DNA of 49,637 bases from JADFRG01 sp964590515 (GTDB lineage Bacteria > Chloroflexota > Anaerolineae > Anaerolineales > E44-bin32), in NCBI GenBank assembly GCA_964590515.1, contig CAZPZD010000015.1, forward strand, positions 1-49,637, written 5' to 3'. How positions within the stretch are numbered: position 1 is the stretch's first letter; each line of letters begins with the position of its first letter. The position numbers and the translations under genes are program-made. Below, in pieces: positions 41,464-49,429 of this stretch. Below the pieces are notes generated by a model. It was not told where the DNA came from. It ran no database searches and was given only the letters and a program-made list of their open reading frames with translations.

Positions 41464-42633
41464 ATGGCTCGAGCCAAACTAATCCTGGCTGCACTGGCGG
41501 TCGCTGCGTTGGCCTGCAGCTTTTTCCCCACGGCCGCGGTCGTTGCCCCAACCGTTGAGCCGGCGATCCTCCCAGTCGCAGCCCCGCCTTCGGTTGTCGT
41601 GGAGGCACCCGCTGAGCTGTTGCTTGCGCCGCAAGGCCTGGTTGAGCTCTATGAACGGGTGAACCCTGGGGTCGTCACCATCTATGTATTCGGGCCCCCC
41701 CACCCCGCCAATATTCCCTTAGGGCAGGGTTCTGGCTTCGTGATCGACGCTGCGGGACACATCGTGACCAATCAACACGTCGTTGAAGGGGCCGAGGAGA
41801 TCGAGATCGACTTTGCTTCTGGTTTCAGAGCCTGGGCGACGCTGCTCGGCACCGACCCGGATTCGGATCTGGCCGTCCTGCAGGTGGACGCTCCGGCCTC
41901 TGAGCTGGTCCCGATCCCCCTGGGGGATTCGGACACGGTGAAAGTGGGCGAACAGGTAGTGGCCATTGGCAATCCGTTCGGCCTGTCGGGGACCATGACC
42001 GTGGGAGTTGTGTCCGCCATCGGCAGGGTGCTGCAGTCTGAACGACAGGCGCCCGGCGGCGGTTCCTTCAGCGCGGGCGATCTCATTCAGACCGATGCCG
42101 CCATCAATCCAGGCAACTCGGGCGGTCCGCTGCTCAATCTGAGCGGACAGGTGATCGGCGTCAACCGGGCCATCACGACCGAGAGTTTCAGTGCTTCGGG
42201 AAGCGCGGTTAACTCCGGGGTGGGCTTCGCGATCCCCATCAACATCGTCCGCCGAGTGGTGCCGGCCATCATCGAGACCGGCAGCTATGACTATCCCTAC
42301 CTCGGGATTACCAGCCTGGGAGACAGCAATCTGAACCTGCGTCAGCTCGAACTCCTGCGGCTTCCACCGGAAACGGTCGGAGTCTATGTGACCTGTGTGG
42401 TGCCGGACGGCCCGGCTGAGAAGGCTGGCCTGATTGGAGCGGGGGCCTGTGGGGCGGATCAACAGCCGGGCGGCGATGTGATCACCGCCATTGACGGCCA
42501 GCCGGTGTTCAGCTTCAGCGACCTGATCTCTTACCTGGTATCCGAGGTCGGGGTCGGCGACCAGATCGTACTGACCGTGCTGCGGGATGGAGTGCCGGTA
42601 GACCTCTCGCTGATCCTAGAGCCTCGACCGTAG
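41464..42633 (+). CDS. HtrA/DegP-type serine protease, lipoprotein
   Basis: A 389-aa surface protease. The signal peptide ends with the lipobox AALAC (Cys18). The triad is His105 (VTNQHVVEGA), Asp135 (DSDLAVLQVD) and Ser219 (INPGNSGGPLLNL), followed by one PDZ domain (YLGITSLGDSNLNL to VDLSLILEPRP). The start is the ATG at 41464, with AGAAGGGA about 6 nt upstream; a longer in-frame extension would run through the DnaJ gene. It is near the DnaJ-like gene and a rhomboid-coiled-coil operon, suggesting a role in clearing damaged envelope proteins. It is shorter than the HtrA at 4119 and lacks its C-terminal extra domain. Confidence 0.9.
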   Translation: MARAKLILAALAVAALACSFFPTAAVVAPTVEPAILPVAAPPSVVVEAPAELLLAPQGLVELYERVNPGVVTIYVFGPPHPANIPLGQGSGFVIDAAGHIVTNQHVVEGAEEIEIDFASGFRAWATLLGTDPDSDLAVLQVDAPASELVPIPLGDSDTVKVGEQVVAIGNPFGLSGTMTVGVVSAIGRVLQSERQAPGGGSFSAGDLIQTDAAINPGNSGGPLLNLSGQVIGVNRAITTESFSASGSAVNSGVGFAIPINIVRRVVPAIIETGSYDYPYLGITSLGDSNLNLRQLELLRLPPETVGVYVTCVVPDGPAEKAGLIGAGACGADQQPGGDVITAIDGQPVFSFSDLISYLVSEVGVGDQIVLTVLRDGVPVDLSLILEPRP

Positions 42634-42663
42634 GGAAGGGCGAACTCGGCGAACCCGTTCCCC

Positions 42664-43275
42664 TCAGCTCCCAAACTGATCGCGCTCGAGTTCCAGCAGC
42701 GAGTTGGCTAGGATTTCGAGGTCGCGCTGAGCCGCAAAGATGTCCGGCTCCATCTCTTCCAGAGCAAGTGCAAGCCGTTCCTGCAGAGCGACTATCGTCG
42801 AGGCCTCGCCCGGCCCAAGCTTTTCTCCCAGATCCTCGAGGGCCCCGGAGGTATTCTCCAGCGCAGCTTTGGCCGCGATCGGGTCTTCCTGGGCAATTCC
42901 GAGCTGAGCGCTGGTGACATCGATCAACACCCGCAGCAGGGCCAAGCGGCCTGCGGTTTCCTGAAGCTCGGCCCGGAGCACCTCGTTCTCAGTCTGGACT
43001 CCCAGTAGTTCATCCACTGCGGCCTGAAGTTGGTCTCGCTGGGCTTCGACGGTCGCCAGACCTTGCTCCAGCACCTGTACTTGATTGATCCGCGGCCGGA
43101 CCTGATTGAACCAGGTCGCTGCCACCCCCAGGCCAAAGACCGCTACGATCGCAGACGCCCAGCGCAGTGCTCGGCGCAGAAAGCGACCAAAGCGGCTCTC
43201 GGGCTTAACGGCAGCTCCCGGTCGTTCGGGCTCGGCCCTCATCGATTCTGCGGAAGTCTTATCTGATTGATCCAT
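42664..43275 (-). CDS. Membrane-anchored coiled-coil protein, second of a pair
   Basis: A 203-aa protein with a polar N-terminus, one membrane helix (about residues 38-56, ASAIVAVFGLGVAATWF) and a long outside part predicted as coiled coil (LEQGLATVEAQRDQLQAAVD, ENEVLRAELQE). The C-terminal half has helical-hairpin features (LRVLIDVTSAQLGIA, DIFAAQRDLEILANSLLELE). A similar layout in the upstream gene implies a paralogous pair. No enzymatic motif is visible. The ATG at 43275 has AAGGAG about 9 nt upstream. It ends 30 nt from the convergent HtrA gene. Function unknown; a scaffold or protease adaptor is speculation. Confidence 0.65.
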   Translation of the reverse strand: MDQSDKTSAESMRAEPERPGAAVKPESRFGRFLRRALRWASAIVAVFGLGVAATWFNQVRPRINQVQVLEQGLATVEAQRDQLQAAVDELLGVQTENEVLRAELQETAGRLALLRVLIDVTSAQLGIAQEDPIAAKAALENTSGALEDLGEKLGPGEASTIVALQERLALALEEMEPDIFAAQRDLEILANSLLELERDQFGS

Positions 43276-43292
43276 CTTCGGTTCTCCTTAGC

Positions 43293-43392
43293 NNNNNNNN
43301 NNNNNNNNNNNNNNNNNNNNNNNNNNNNNNNNNNNNNNNNNNNNNNNNNNNNNNNNNNNNNNNNNNNNNNNNNNNNNNNNNNNNNNNNNNNN
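43293..43392. other. Scaffold gap (100 N)
   Basis: A run of exactly 100 N, the usual placeholder for a gap of unknown length. It interrupts the 3' end of the coiled-coil gene that starts at 44080. Any reading frame drawn across it is not meaningful. Confidence 0.99.
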
Positions 43393-44080
43393 AGCCCTCG
43401 TCCGGCTCGACCAGCAGCTTCCAGGCGATTTCGATGTCATCCGCCGCAACCAGCGGTCGGGTGTTCAACTCGATTAGTGCAAAGTCCAGCCGCTCGATGG
43501 CGGCCTGGAAGTTATCCTCCCCCGGCTGTTCGGCCGCCAGGGGTTGCAGCAATTCCCGAGCCCGCTCCACTTCGGCAATCGCCAGCCCGAGGTTGTTTTC
43601 CACCAGCCACAGCCGGGCCCGCACCAGGGAGAGCATCGCGCGGGTCAGCTGCAGATCGCGTCGCAGTTCCGCGGCGGGCGGGTCGGCGTCTATTCGTTGG
43701 GTCAGTTGGTCGAGCCGGTCGCCCAGGGTCGTGAGCTGGTTTGCCAGCTTATCTTGCCCGCCTCCCTGATCGTCAAGCTGGGCTTGCAGATCCTCGAGCC
43801 GACCTTGCAGTTCAGCCACCACCTCCCGTTGCTCCGTTAGCCTGCTCTCCGCTTCCGGCAGCTGAGCTTCCAGGGTGGCAATCCGGGCAGAATTCTGTCG
43901 AGTGGGCTCCCCCAACTGCCGCACGGCGAACGTCACTCCGAAATACGCGCCTGCCCCAAGCGCGACTCCCAGGAGGACCACGAGGACAAGCCGCAGCAAA
44001 ACCTTGCTGACCCGCGCCAGGAGCGCGGGTTGGGGCTGCTCCTCGCTCCCTGCGGTCGGCTCAGACTGACCCGCGGTCAT
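43393..44080 (-). CDS. Membrane-anchored coiled-coil protein, first of a pair (3' end lost in gap)
   Basis: At least 229 codons are visible. After a polar N-terminus, one membrane helix lies at about residues 25-50 (LLRLVLVVLLGVALGAGAYF). An outside coiled coil follows (ARIATLEAQLPEAESRLTEQ, QGRLEDLQAQLDD), then helical pairs (LQLTRAMLSLVRARLWLVEN, AIAEVERARELLQPLAA). The protein ends inside the N gap, so length and C-terminus are unknown. Its ATG overlaps the end of the rhomboid gene by 20 nt, so the two are translated together. Similar to the next gene in architecture; function unknown. Confidence 0.65.
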
Positions 44081-44756
44081 CCGGGATCCAAAGCCGAGGC
44101 GACCTCGGGCGCGCGACGAAGGCCCTCACCAGCAACAGTCCTACCAGAAAGCCGCCGACGTGGGCCCACCAGGCGATTCCGCCAAAATCACCGATCGCCC
44201 CAAGCGAGAGCAGACCTTGGGAGAGTTGGGTGAAAAACCAGATGCCGATGAACACGATGGCCGGGACGTCGACAAACCAGGGCAAGAAGAAGAGCGGGAT
44301 GAAGGTGGTCACCCGGGCCCGGGGAAAGAGGATGAAATAGGCGCCCAGCACGCCCGCAATCGCACCGCTGGCTCCCACGGTTGGAATGGTTGAGTCGGGG
44401 CTGGAGACCGCGTGGGCCAGCCCGGCGACCGTGCCGGCAATCAGATAGAAGCCCAGGTAACGACCCGATCCCATCTGATCCTCGACGTTGTCGCCGAAGA
44501 TGAAGAGGGTCCACATGTTGCTGAGCAAGTGAAACCAGCCACCATGCAAGAACATCGAGCTGAACAGGGTCAGCCCGGCCAACGGCTGTTCGAAGGAGAG
44601 CCGCGCCGGCACTACGCCATACCCACCCAAGATTCGCTCGTATCCGCTTGGGCCGAGCGAGGTGACGAAGAGAAAGCTGAGCACGTTGGCCGCGATCAGA
44701 GCGTAGTTGACGACCGGGAAGCGCCTCGATCGGACCGCGTCTCGAATTGGAAACAG
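44061..44756 (-). CDS. Rhomboid family intramembrane serine protease
   Basis: A 231-aa polytopic protease. The catalytic Ser is in VGASGAIAGVLGAY, and the His in WWAHVGGFLVGLLL; the L1-loop pattern HGGWFHLLSNMWTLFIFGD is also typical. About six helices are visible. The family usually begins with FPIRD. Here the codon before FPIRD is CTG at 44756, with GGAGG 8 nt upstream, so I infer a rare CTG start. The upstream ATG at 44810 overlaps a -10-like TACAAT and a terminator hairpin. It is followed by the two coiled-coil genes, which could encode substrates or partners. Confidence 0.85.
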   Translation of the reverse strand: MFPIRDAVRSRRFPVVNYALIAANVLSFLFVTSLGPSGYERILGGYGVVPARLSFEQPLAGLTLFSSMFLHGGWFHLLSNMWTLFIFGDNVEDQMGSGRYLGFYLIAGTVAGLAHAVSSPDSTIPTVGASGAIAGVLGAYFILFPRARVTTFIPLFFLPWFVDVPAIVFIGIWFFTQLSQGLLSLGAIGDFGGIAWWAHVGGFLVGLLLVRAFVARPRSPRLWIPDDRGSV

Positions 44757-44782
44757 TGAATGATCCTCCGGCTGGGGGGGGG

Positions 44783-44808
44783 AAACAAATGGGCGGCGAG
44801 CGCCGCCC
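44783..44808 (-). terminator. Terminator hairpin after the hsp20 gene
   Basis: A perfect 8-bp stem GGGCGGCG/CGCCGCCC with a 2-nt loop region (44791-44808) is followed on the minus strand by ATTTGTTT. It lies 27 nt after the hsp20 stop and before the inferred rhomboid start. Confidence 0.7.
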
Positions 44809-44834
44809 ATTGTACCCCATGCGATTCGGGGGAG

Positions 44835-45224
44835 TTACTTCGCCTTGACCTCGATCCGCTTCGGGCGGGCCGCCTCGGTCTTTGGCACCCTCACGGTCAG
44901 CAGCCCGTTCACGACTTTCGCCTCAGTTCCCTCGGCATCGATCACCTCCGGCAACTGAATGCGCCGGTAGAACCCGCCGGACCGGTCGAGCTCGCTGATC
45001 AGAGCTTCGCCGGCGCCAGCTTGCTTGTATTCTCCGCGCAAGGTGACCAGGTCCTCGAGCACCTCGACCTGCAGGTCTTCGGCCACCATTCCCGGCACCT
45101 CAGCGGTGATGAGATAGGCCTCGTCATCGGCCCGGACTTCGATCGGCAAGCGCCGCCCACCATTGAAATCCATCGGGTGGCGAACCAGCCGGTGTCCCGG
45201 AGTGCCCCAGTAAAGACGCATCAT
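44835..45224 (-). CDS. Small heat shock protein (Hsp20 family)
   Basis: A 129-aa small heat shock protein with an alpha-crystallin domain: LPIEVRADDEAYLITAEVPG opens it, DLVTLRGEY and RRIQLPEVIDAEGTEAKVVN follow, and NGLLTVRVPKTE is the conserved A-x-x-x-N-G-V-L motif. It should hold unfolding proteins for DnaK/ClpB-type refolding. The start is ATG 45224 (or Met2 at 45221). The upstream control region lies in the N gap that begins at 45229, so no promoter can be judged. It is next to rhomboid and near DnaJ and HtrA genes. Confidence 0.9.
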   Translation of the reverse strand: MMRLYWGTPGHRLVRHPMDFNGGRRLPIEVRADDEAYLITAEVPGMVAEDLQVEVLEDLVTLRGEYKQAGAGEALISELDRSGGFYRRIQLPEVIDAEGTEAKVVNGLLTVRVPKTEAARPKRIEVKAK

Positions 45225-45228
45225 TTCT

Positions 45229-45328
45229 NNNNNNNNNNNNNNNNNNNNNNNNNNNNNNNNNNNNNNNNNNNNNNNNNNNNNNNNNNNNNNNNNNNNNNNN
45301 NNNNNNNNNNNNNNNNNNNNNNNNNNNN
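45229..45328. other. Scaffold gap (100 N)
   Basis: A second run of exactly 100 N. It removes the upstream region of hsp20 and the 5' part of the plus-strand gene that resumes at 45329. True distance is unknown. Confidence 0.99.
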
Positions 45329-45625
45329 GTGATGCAGCAGTTCAACGTTCCCAGCGAGTACGTGGATTTCACGGTCACCCCAGAGACGGCCGCCTTTGAT
45401 TCGCCGGTCTACCTTCGGTTGGGTGGCCTGAGCACCGGCGCCCTGGCCCCGATCAACCTGGATTCAATTCATCCCGATCAGGCCACGGTAGCGGTCGTTA
45501 CGGTGCTCGGGGTTTCTGAAGACCAGGCCCAACAGGCCGGCCAGACGAGCGAATGCGAGGTTGTGATCGGCTGGGACGCCGTGAACGCTACGACCCTTAA
45601 TGCAGCCGAACCGTTTCGGCCTTAG
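45329..45625 (+). CDS. 3' fragment of a hypothetical protein (5' end lost in gap)
   Basis: 98 codons are open from the edge of the gap to TAG at 45623-45625. The fragment has alternating hydrophobic residues (EYVDFTVTPETAAF, PVYLRLGGLSTGALAPINL) as in a beta-rich surface protein. The first codons (GTG ATG) are at the gap edge with no ribosome-binding site, so it is more likely the end of a longer gene. Two Met and a Cys are unremarkable. I do not recognise a family. Confidence 0.45.
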   Translation: MMQQFNVPSEYVDFTVTPETAAFDSPVYLRLGGLSTGALAPINLDSIHPDQATVAVVTVLGVSEDQAQQAGQTSECEVVIGWDAVNATTLNAAEPFRP

Positions 45626-45661
45626 TCCGAGCGCCCCAGCTCACTTCGACCGATCCGGCCT

Positions 45662-46519
45662 TCAGCGGTGGTGTTCCAGCAGCCACAGGTAGAGCTGCGG
45701 GTCCCGATAGGCCCGTTCGAACGTGCCGAAGTGGCCTTCATCTTCGTAAAGAGTCCACTGAACCTCGCCTAGACAGGAGGCCTTCAGGGCCAGGGTGTTG
45801 AGGCGGGAGGCCTCCGGATCAGACAATTGATCCTGCGAACCGTGAATGGCCCAGACTGCCAGATCCTTCATCCGGCAGAGGGTCTCCTCTCCAGGCGGGA
45901 ACGGGGTGCGGTATCCGCTTCCAGAAACCGAGATCATGGCTGCAAATCGTTCGGGGTAGGTGGTGGCCAGATACCAGGCGCCGAAGCCCCCCATGCTTAG
46001 ACCGGTGAGATACACCCGGTCAGGATCCACTCGGTACGTCTCGAGCACTTCTCCAATCAAGGCATCCAAGATGGGCAGCGCATCCTCGGTCCACCAAGTT
46101 CCCCCGGGAGAAGCTTGCGGGGAAACCACGATGAACGGGAACTGCTCCGGCTGCTCGCCGGCCTGCAAGACTGCCGGCAGACCGTAGCTCAGCACGAAGG
46201 CCGAGTCGTAGTCATCATCTCCGGATCCGTGCAGGAACAGGATCAGCGGCCAGAGAGCGTTGGGGGTCTGGTCATATCCGCTCGGTAGGTAGAGCAGATA
46301 GCGCATCTCCTCATGGATCGTCGGCTGCCCGTCCAGCATACCCGGGACCGCGAAGGTGGCCTGGAGTTGAACCCCCGTCGGCAGTTGTGGCTCCAGCTGG
46401 ATCACGTTCTCGGGCTGCGGCGTCGGCTGAGTCTCAGGCTGAGTGCCACGGCAGGCGGCCGTCAGCGCGGCACCCGTTAGCAAATAGGCACCGATTCTAC
46501 CGATCGATATCATGTTCAA
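45662..46519 (-). CDS. Lipoprotein alpha/beta-hydrolase, esterase/PHB-depolymerase type
   Basis: A 285-aa surface hydrolase. A signal peptide with LTAAC forms the lipobox, followed by a short Pro/Gln-rich linker. The fold shows LWPLILFLHGSGDD, the nucleophile elbow GLSMGG, and His in EDEGHFGTFE, with HGSQDQLSDP supplying the Asp. It resembles feruloyl esterase and PHB-depolymerase-like enzymes of the Esterase_phd/COG4099 group, which act on plant-wall esters or polyesters; the substrate is not known. The ATG at 46519 has no clear Shine-Dalgarno sequence. Alone on this strand between gap-truncated CDS and FHA gene. Confidence 0.82.
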   Translation of the reverse strand: MNMISIGRIGAYLLTGAALTAACRGTQPETQPTPQPENVIQLEPQLPTGVQLQATFAVPGMLDGQPTIHEEMRYLLYLPSGYDQTPNALWPLILFLHGSGDDDYDSAFVLSYGLPAVLQAGEQPEQFPFIVVSPQASPGGTWWTEDALPILDALIGEVLETYRVDPDRVYLTGLSMGGFGAWYLATTYPERFAAMISVSGSGYRTPFPPGEETLCRMKDLAVWAIHGSQDQLSDPEASRLNTLALKASCLGEVQWTLYEDEGHFGTFERAYRDPQLYLWLLEHHR

Positions 46520-46586
46520 AGATTGTTGAATTGAATACCATGGGCAGCCGAGGCCCGCCCACCCGCACAGGTCCGGCCGAGCAGCC

Positions 46587-47162
46587 TCAGCCGGAAAGGC
46601 CCAGCATCCTGAATGGCGCGTAGAGAATGTCGGGGAAGTAGATATCCATGATGAAGAGAGTAACTGCGCAGATGACGATCAACACCAGACAGCCGGCTCC
46701 GGCAAGCACCCAGCGCCTTGCGCCGCCGCGGGGGGCCGGCTCGATAGGCAGTGGAGCTGGCTCGGCGGGTTGCGGGGTCCGGGCCTGGATCGCCTCGGGC
46801 GAGGGGGCCGCGCCGTGCCGGACCGCCCCAGCCATCACCGTTCGCGCCGCTTCCGGCGAGGTCGCCTCAAAACTTAAGGTCACGTTCTGGCCCATCCCCA
46901 GCAAATCCCCTGGCGAGAGCACCCGGGGGGCGACCAGCCGTTCACCATTGACGGTGCTCCCGTTCGTGGAGCCCAGGTCTTCTATGACGTAGCCCCCCGG
47001 GGTTCGGGTTACCCGGGCGTGCTGGCGAGAGAGCTCCGCATCCCCGACGGTGATGTCGTTGGTTACGTCTCTGCCGACTAGGGTGACTTCCTTGGTTAAG
47101 TCGAAGGCAGTCCCAGGGTTGGGGCCGGTCTTGACGATCAAACGGAAGGCAGCTTCAGCCAT
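46587..47162 (-). CDS. FHA-domain protein with C-terminal membrane helix
   Basis: A 191-aa protein. Residues about 8-100 form a forkhead-associated domain that binds phosphothreonine: TLVGRDVTNDITVGDAELSR with the conserved Gly-Arg and Ser-Arg, and DLGSTNGSTVNG. A Pro/Ala-rich linker follows, then one membrane helix (about 150-172, VLAGAGCLVLIVICAVTLFI). It could read out phosphorylation by PknB-type kinases such as the one at 6550. The ATG has AAGGAGAGGGAGG within about 15 nt. The nfeD gene lies 50 nt upstream on the same strand. Confidence 0.85.
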   Translation of the reverse strand: MAEAAFRLIVKTGPNPGTAFDLTKEVTLVGRDVTNDITVGDAELSRQHARVTRTPGGYVIEDLGSTNGSTVNGERLVAPRVLSPGDLLGMGQNVTLSFEATSPEAARTVMAGAVRHGAAPSPEAIQARTPQPAEPAPLPIEPAPRGGARRWVLAGAGCLVLIVICAVTLFIMDIYFPDILYAPFRMLGLSG

Positions 47163-47212
47163 GGCCTCCCTCTCCTTTGGAAGCGGTAGTGTACAGGCCC
47201 TCGAAATTCACG

Positions 47213-48517
47213 TCAACCGTCACCGGCCCGGACCTTGAGACTCAAGCCCTCCACTCCGATCACCTTGACATCTTCCCCTGCCGGCAGAGAGCTTGAGCGG
47301 TCTTCGAGCTTCGCCGACCATAACTCACCGGCCACCTGCACCATCCCGGTCGGAGCCAGCTCGGTCTTAGTGATTCCGGTCCGCCCGATCAGTGTCTCTT
47401 GGCCGACCTCGACCCGCCGGCGTTGGGCCGCCAGTGCGAAGGTCACGATGGTCAGGAAGACAGCCGAGATGGCGAGCCCGGTCACAACGACCAACGGGAC
47501 CGACACCCGCTGAAATGCCGGCGTCCCCGGAGAGTTGAACAGAATCAGTGCCCCGCCAATGAAAGAGGCCACCCCGGCCGCGGTGAGCGCTCCATGGGTC
47601 GGCGCCTTGATGTCCAGGATGAATAGCACGAAGGCGGTGGCGAGGAAGATCAGCCCAGCCCAGTTCACCGGCAGCACGCCAAGCCCAAAGGCACCCAGCG
47701 CCAGCGACATCACTCCAATGAAGCCTGCCACCCACCCGCCGGGGCTGGAAATCTCGATCAGAATGGACTGCACTCCGATCGCCATCAGCAGGAAAACAAT
47801 GTTGGGGTTGGTCAGGGTCCCCAGCAGCTGCTCAATGAAGGTCTGTTCGACCACGATCAACCCGGCGCCCGTGGTGCGGAGCGTGCGAGGGCCGCTTTCC
47901 AGTTCGACCGAGAAGCCATCCAGCTGGATGAGCAGGTCATCCAGATCGGCGGAGATGAAATCAATCAGTCCGGCTTGCAGGGCTTCCTCGGCCGAGGCCG
48001 CTTTGGCCTCCTCGATCGTCGCTTCTGCCAGCGCGACTGCCGCTTCACCTCGGCGGGAGGCCAGACTGCGGGCCTGCGCCTTCAGGATTTCCTTGGTCTT
48101 TCTTTCGATCGTCTCTCCCAGCTCTTCTCCTTGACCTCCAACCGGGCTGGCAGCGCCAATCGCGGTCTCGGGAGCCATGGCGGCCACATGACCGGCGAGG
48201 GTAATGACCGTGCCGGCGCTTCCTGCGATGGCTCCCCGCGGGGCGATGTAGATCACAACCGGCACCGAGCTGCCCCGGATGGACTGGATCATCCGGGTCA
48301 TGAGTTCGACCTGCCCGCCGGGGGTATCCAGGGTCAGGATCAGGGCTTCCGACTCTCGCCGCTCCGCCAGCTGCAGGCCCCGATCGAGGTACTCCAGGGC
48401 GGCAGGCGTGAGCGCCCCACTCACGCTCAGCACCAGGACTTCCCGCTCGCTTTGGGCCGCGGCGGTGGAACTCGTGACTAAGAGCAAGCCCAGGATCAGG
48501 AAAACGGCGCGGCGCAT
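47213..48517 (-). CDS. nfeD: NfeD-family ClpP-class membrane serine protease
   Basis: A 434-aa long-form NfeD (1510-N type). After a signal peptide (RRAVFLILGLLLVTSSTAAA) comes a ClpP-class protease domain with LTLDTPGGQVELMTRMIQ and the catalytic-Ser region RGAIAGSAGTVITLAGH; the partner Lys would be in KEILKAQARSLA. Then about five membrane helices (LMAIGVQSILIEISSPGG, FIGVMSLALGAFGLGVLPVN) and a C-terminal OB-fold NfeD domain (GRTGITKTELAPTGMVQV). The family cleaves stomatin in archaea and is linked to membrane microdomains; no stomatin (slipin) gene is adjacent here. ATG 48517 is supported by TATAAT at 48527-48532. Confidence 0.87.
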   Translation of the reverse strand: MRRAVFLILGLLLVTSSTAAAQSEREVLVLSVSGALTPAALEYLDRGLQLAERRESEALILTLDTPGGQVELMTRMIQSIRGSSVPVVIYIAPRGAIAGSAGTVITLAGHVAAMAPETAIGAASPVGGQGEELGETIERKTKEILKAQARSLASRRGEAAVALAEATIEEAKAASAEEALQAGLIDFISADLDDLLIQLDGFSVELESGPRTLRTTGAGLIVVEQTFIEQLLGTLTNPNIVFLLMAIGVQSILIEISSPGGWVAGFIGVMSLALGAFGLGVLPVNWAGLIFLATAFVLFILDIKAPTHGALTAAGVASFIGGALILFNSPGTPAFQRVSVPLVVVTGLAISAVFLTIVTFALAAQRRRVEVGQETLIGRTGITKTELAPTGMVQVAGELWSAKLEDRSSSLPAGEDVKVIGVEGLSLKVRAGDG

Positions 48518-48526
48518 ACAACAATC

Positions 48527-48532
48527 ATTATA
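48527..48532 (-). promoter_or_regulatory. -10 box of nfeD
   Basis: A perfect TATAAT on the minus strand ending 9 nt before the ATG at 48517, so the leader should be only a few nucleotides. -35 box weak. Confidence 0.5.
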
Positions 48533-48585
48533 GCTTTCGAGACCTATGGAGCCGCACTGCGCACCGTGGCAAACTACCCCCGCTG

Positions 48586-48591
48586 TATAAT
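48586..48591 (+). promoter_or_regulatory. -10 box of the NERD-like gene
   Basis: A perfect TATAAT on the plus strand ending 16 nt before the ATG at 48608. It is divergent from the nfeD promoter in a 90-nt region. -35 box weak. Confidence 0.45.
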
Positions 48592-48607
48592 CTCGTGGTT
48601 CGCTGCC

Positions 48608-49429
48608 ATGCAAATCAACGATCGCTCTAAGTTTCGCGACGAACAAGGCGTCATCACCCTCGAGCACCGCATTCGCGGAACTCTAAAGCATGGGTTCGAT
48701 TGGTACGGCGAAATGGGGGCCCAGGAGTTCATCACCCGCAAGATCGCCAAGGTGTTAGGCGACGAGCATACCCTCCTGCGCAACGTCCCGTTGGTCGGAA
48801 CCGACGTGCTGGCCCCGATGATCCTGTTTAGCCCGCAAGGGGTGCGGCTGATCCAGCCCAGTGCGGCTCAGGGCAATTTCCGGGCCAGCGAAGACCAATG
48901 GATGTCGTTCAATGGTCGAACCCGCCAATTCAAGCCGGCTCAGCCGAACTTACAGTTCCGGGCCCTGGCCCTGGCCCGCGGACTTCGGCGCTATTTTGAA
49001 GCCCAGGGCTTTGCCTTGCCGGAGTTGGAAGCGCTGCTGATCTTCACCAACCCCAAGACCCTGGTGGACCGGTCCAATCCTGAGGCCCGCATCGTACTGG
49101 CGGACGCGATCGAACACTTCGCCTCCAGCCTGCAGGAACGGCAGCAAATCATGGACCAGGAGGACATCCAAATGCTGGTGGATGCCCTGCTCACTCCGAA
49201 GCTCCCCGAGCCCGAACCGGCGGCCGAGCCGGAAGGGCAGCAGCCGGAGGGGGCGTTCGATTCGCAGGCCCTCCGGCCGATGGACGTCCGCCCCGAGCTT
49301 CGTCCGGTTCGCCGGATCGGTTCCTTCAGTATGAAGCAGGCGCTGCTCTTGGGAGGAATGGCGCTGTTTGAATTCGCGGTACTGCTGGCCATCGCCTTCA
49401 CGGTATTCGGAGACCGGCTGCTCAATTGA
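48608..49429 (+). CDS. NERD-like membrane protein with degenerate nuclease motif
   Basis: A 273-aa protein. The N-terminal domain follows the pattern of nuclease-related NERD domains (GAQEFITRKIAKVLGDEHTL, GVRLIQPSAAQGNF, then QFKPAQPNLQFRALALARGL), but the catalytic E-T-K that follows GVFVI in active members is Q-P-S here, so nuclease activity is doubtful. A Pro/Glu-rich linker (about 205-225) leads to one C-terminal membrane helix (LLLGGMALFEFAVLLAIAF). I take ATG 48608 because it has a -10 box 16 nt upstream and yields the most sensible N-terminus. The stop overlaps the glycosyltransferase start (TTGA). Confidence 0.65.
   Translation: MQINDRSKFRDEQGVITLEHRIRGTLKHGFDWYGEMGAQEFITRKIAKVLGDEHTLLRNVPLVGTDVLAPMILFSPQGVRLIQPSAAQGNFRASEDQWMSFNGRTRQFKPAQPNLQFRALALARGLRRYFEAQGFALPELEALLIFTNPKTLVDRSNPEARIVLADAIEHFASSLQERQQIMDQEDIQMLVDALLTPKLPEPEPAAEPEGQQPEGAFDSQALRPMDVRPELRPVRRIGSFSMKQALLLGGMALFEFAVLLAIAFTVFGDRLLN

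Noticed and set aside
43259..43292. Continuation of the first coiled-coil protein across the N gap
   Set aside because: The gap length is a placeholder, so the frame beyond it cannot be trusted.
44809..44814. TACAAT as the promoter of the rhomboid gene
   Set aside because: It overlaps the upstream ATG and is followed at once by a terminator-like hairpin; no -35 box was seen. It may be spurious.
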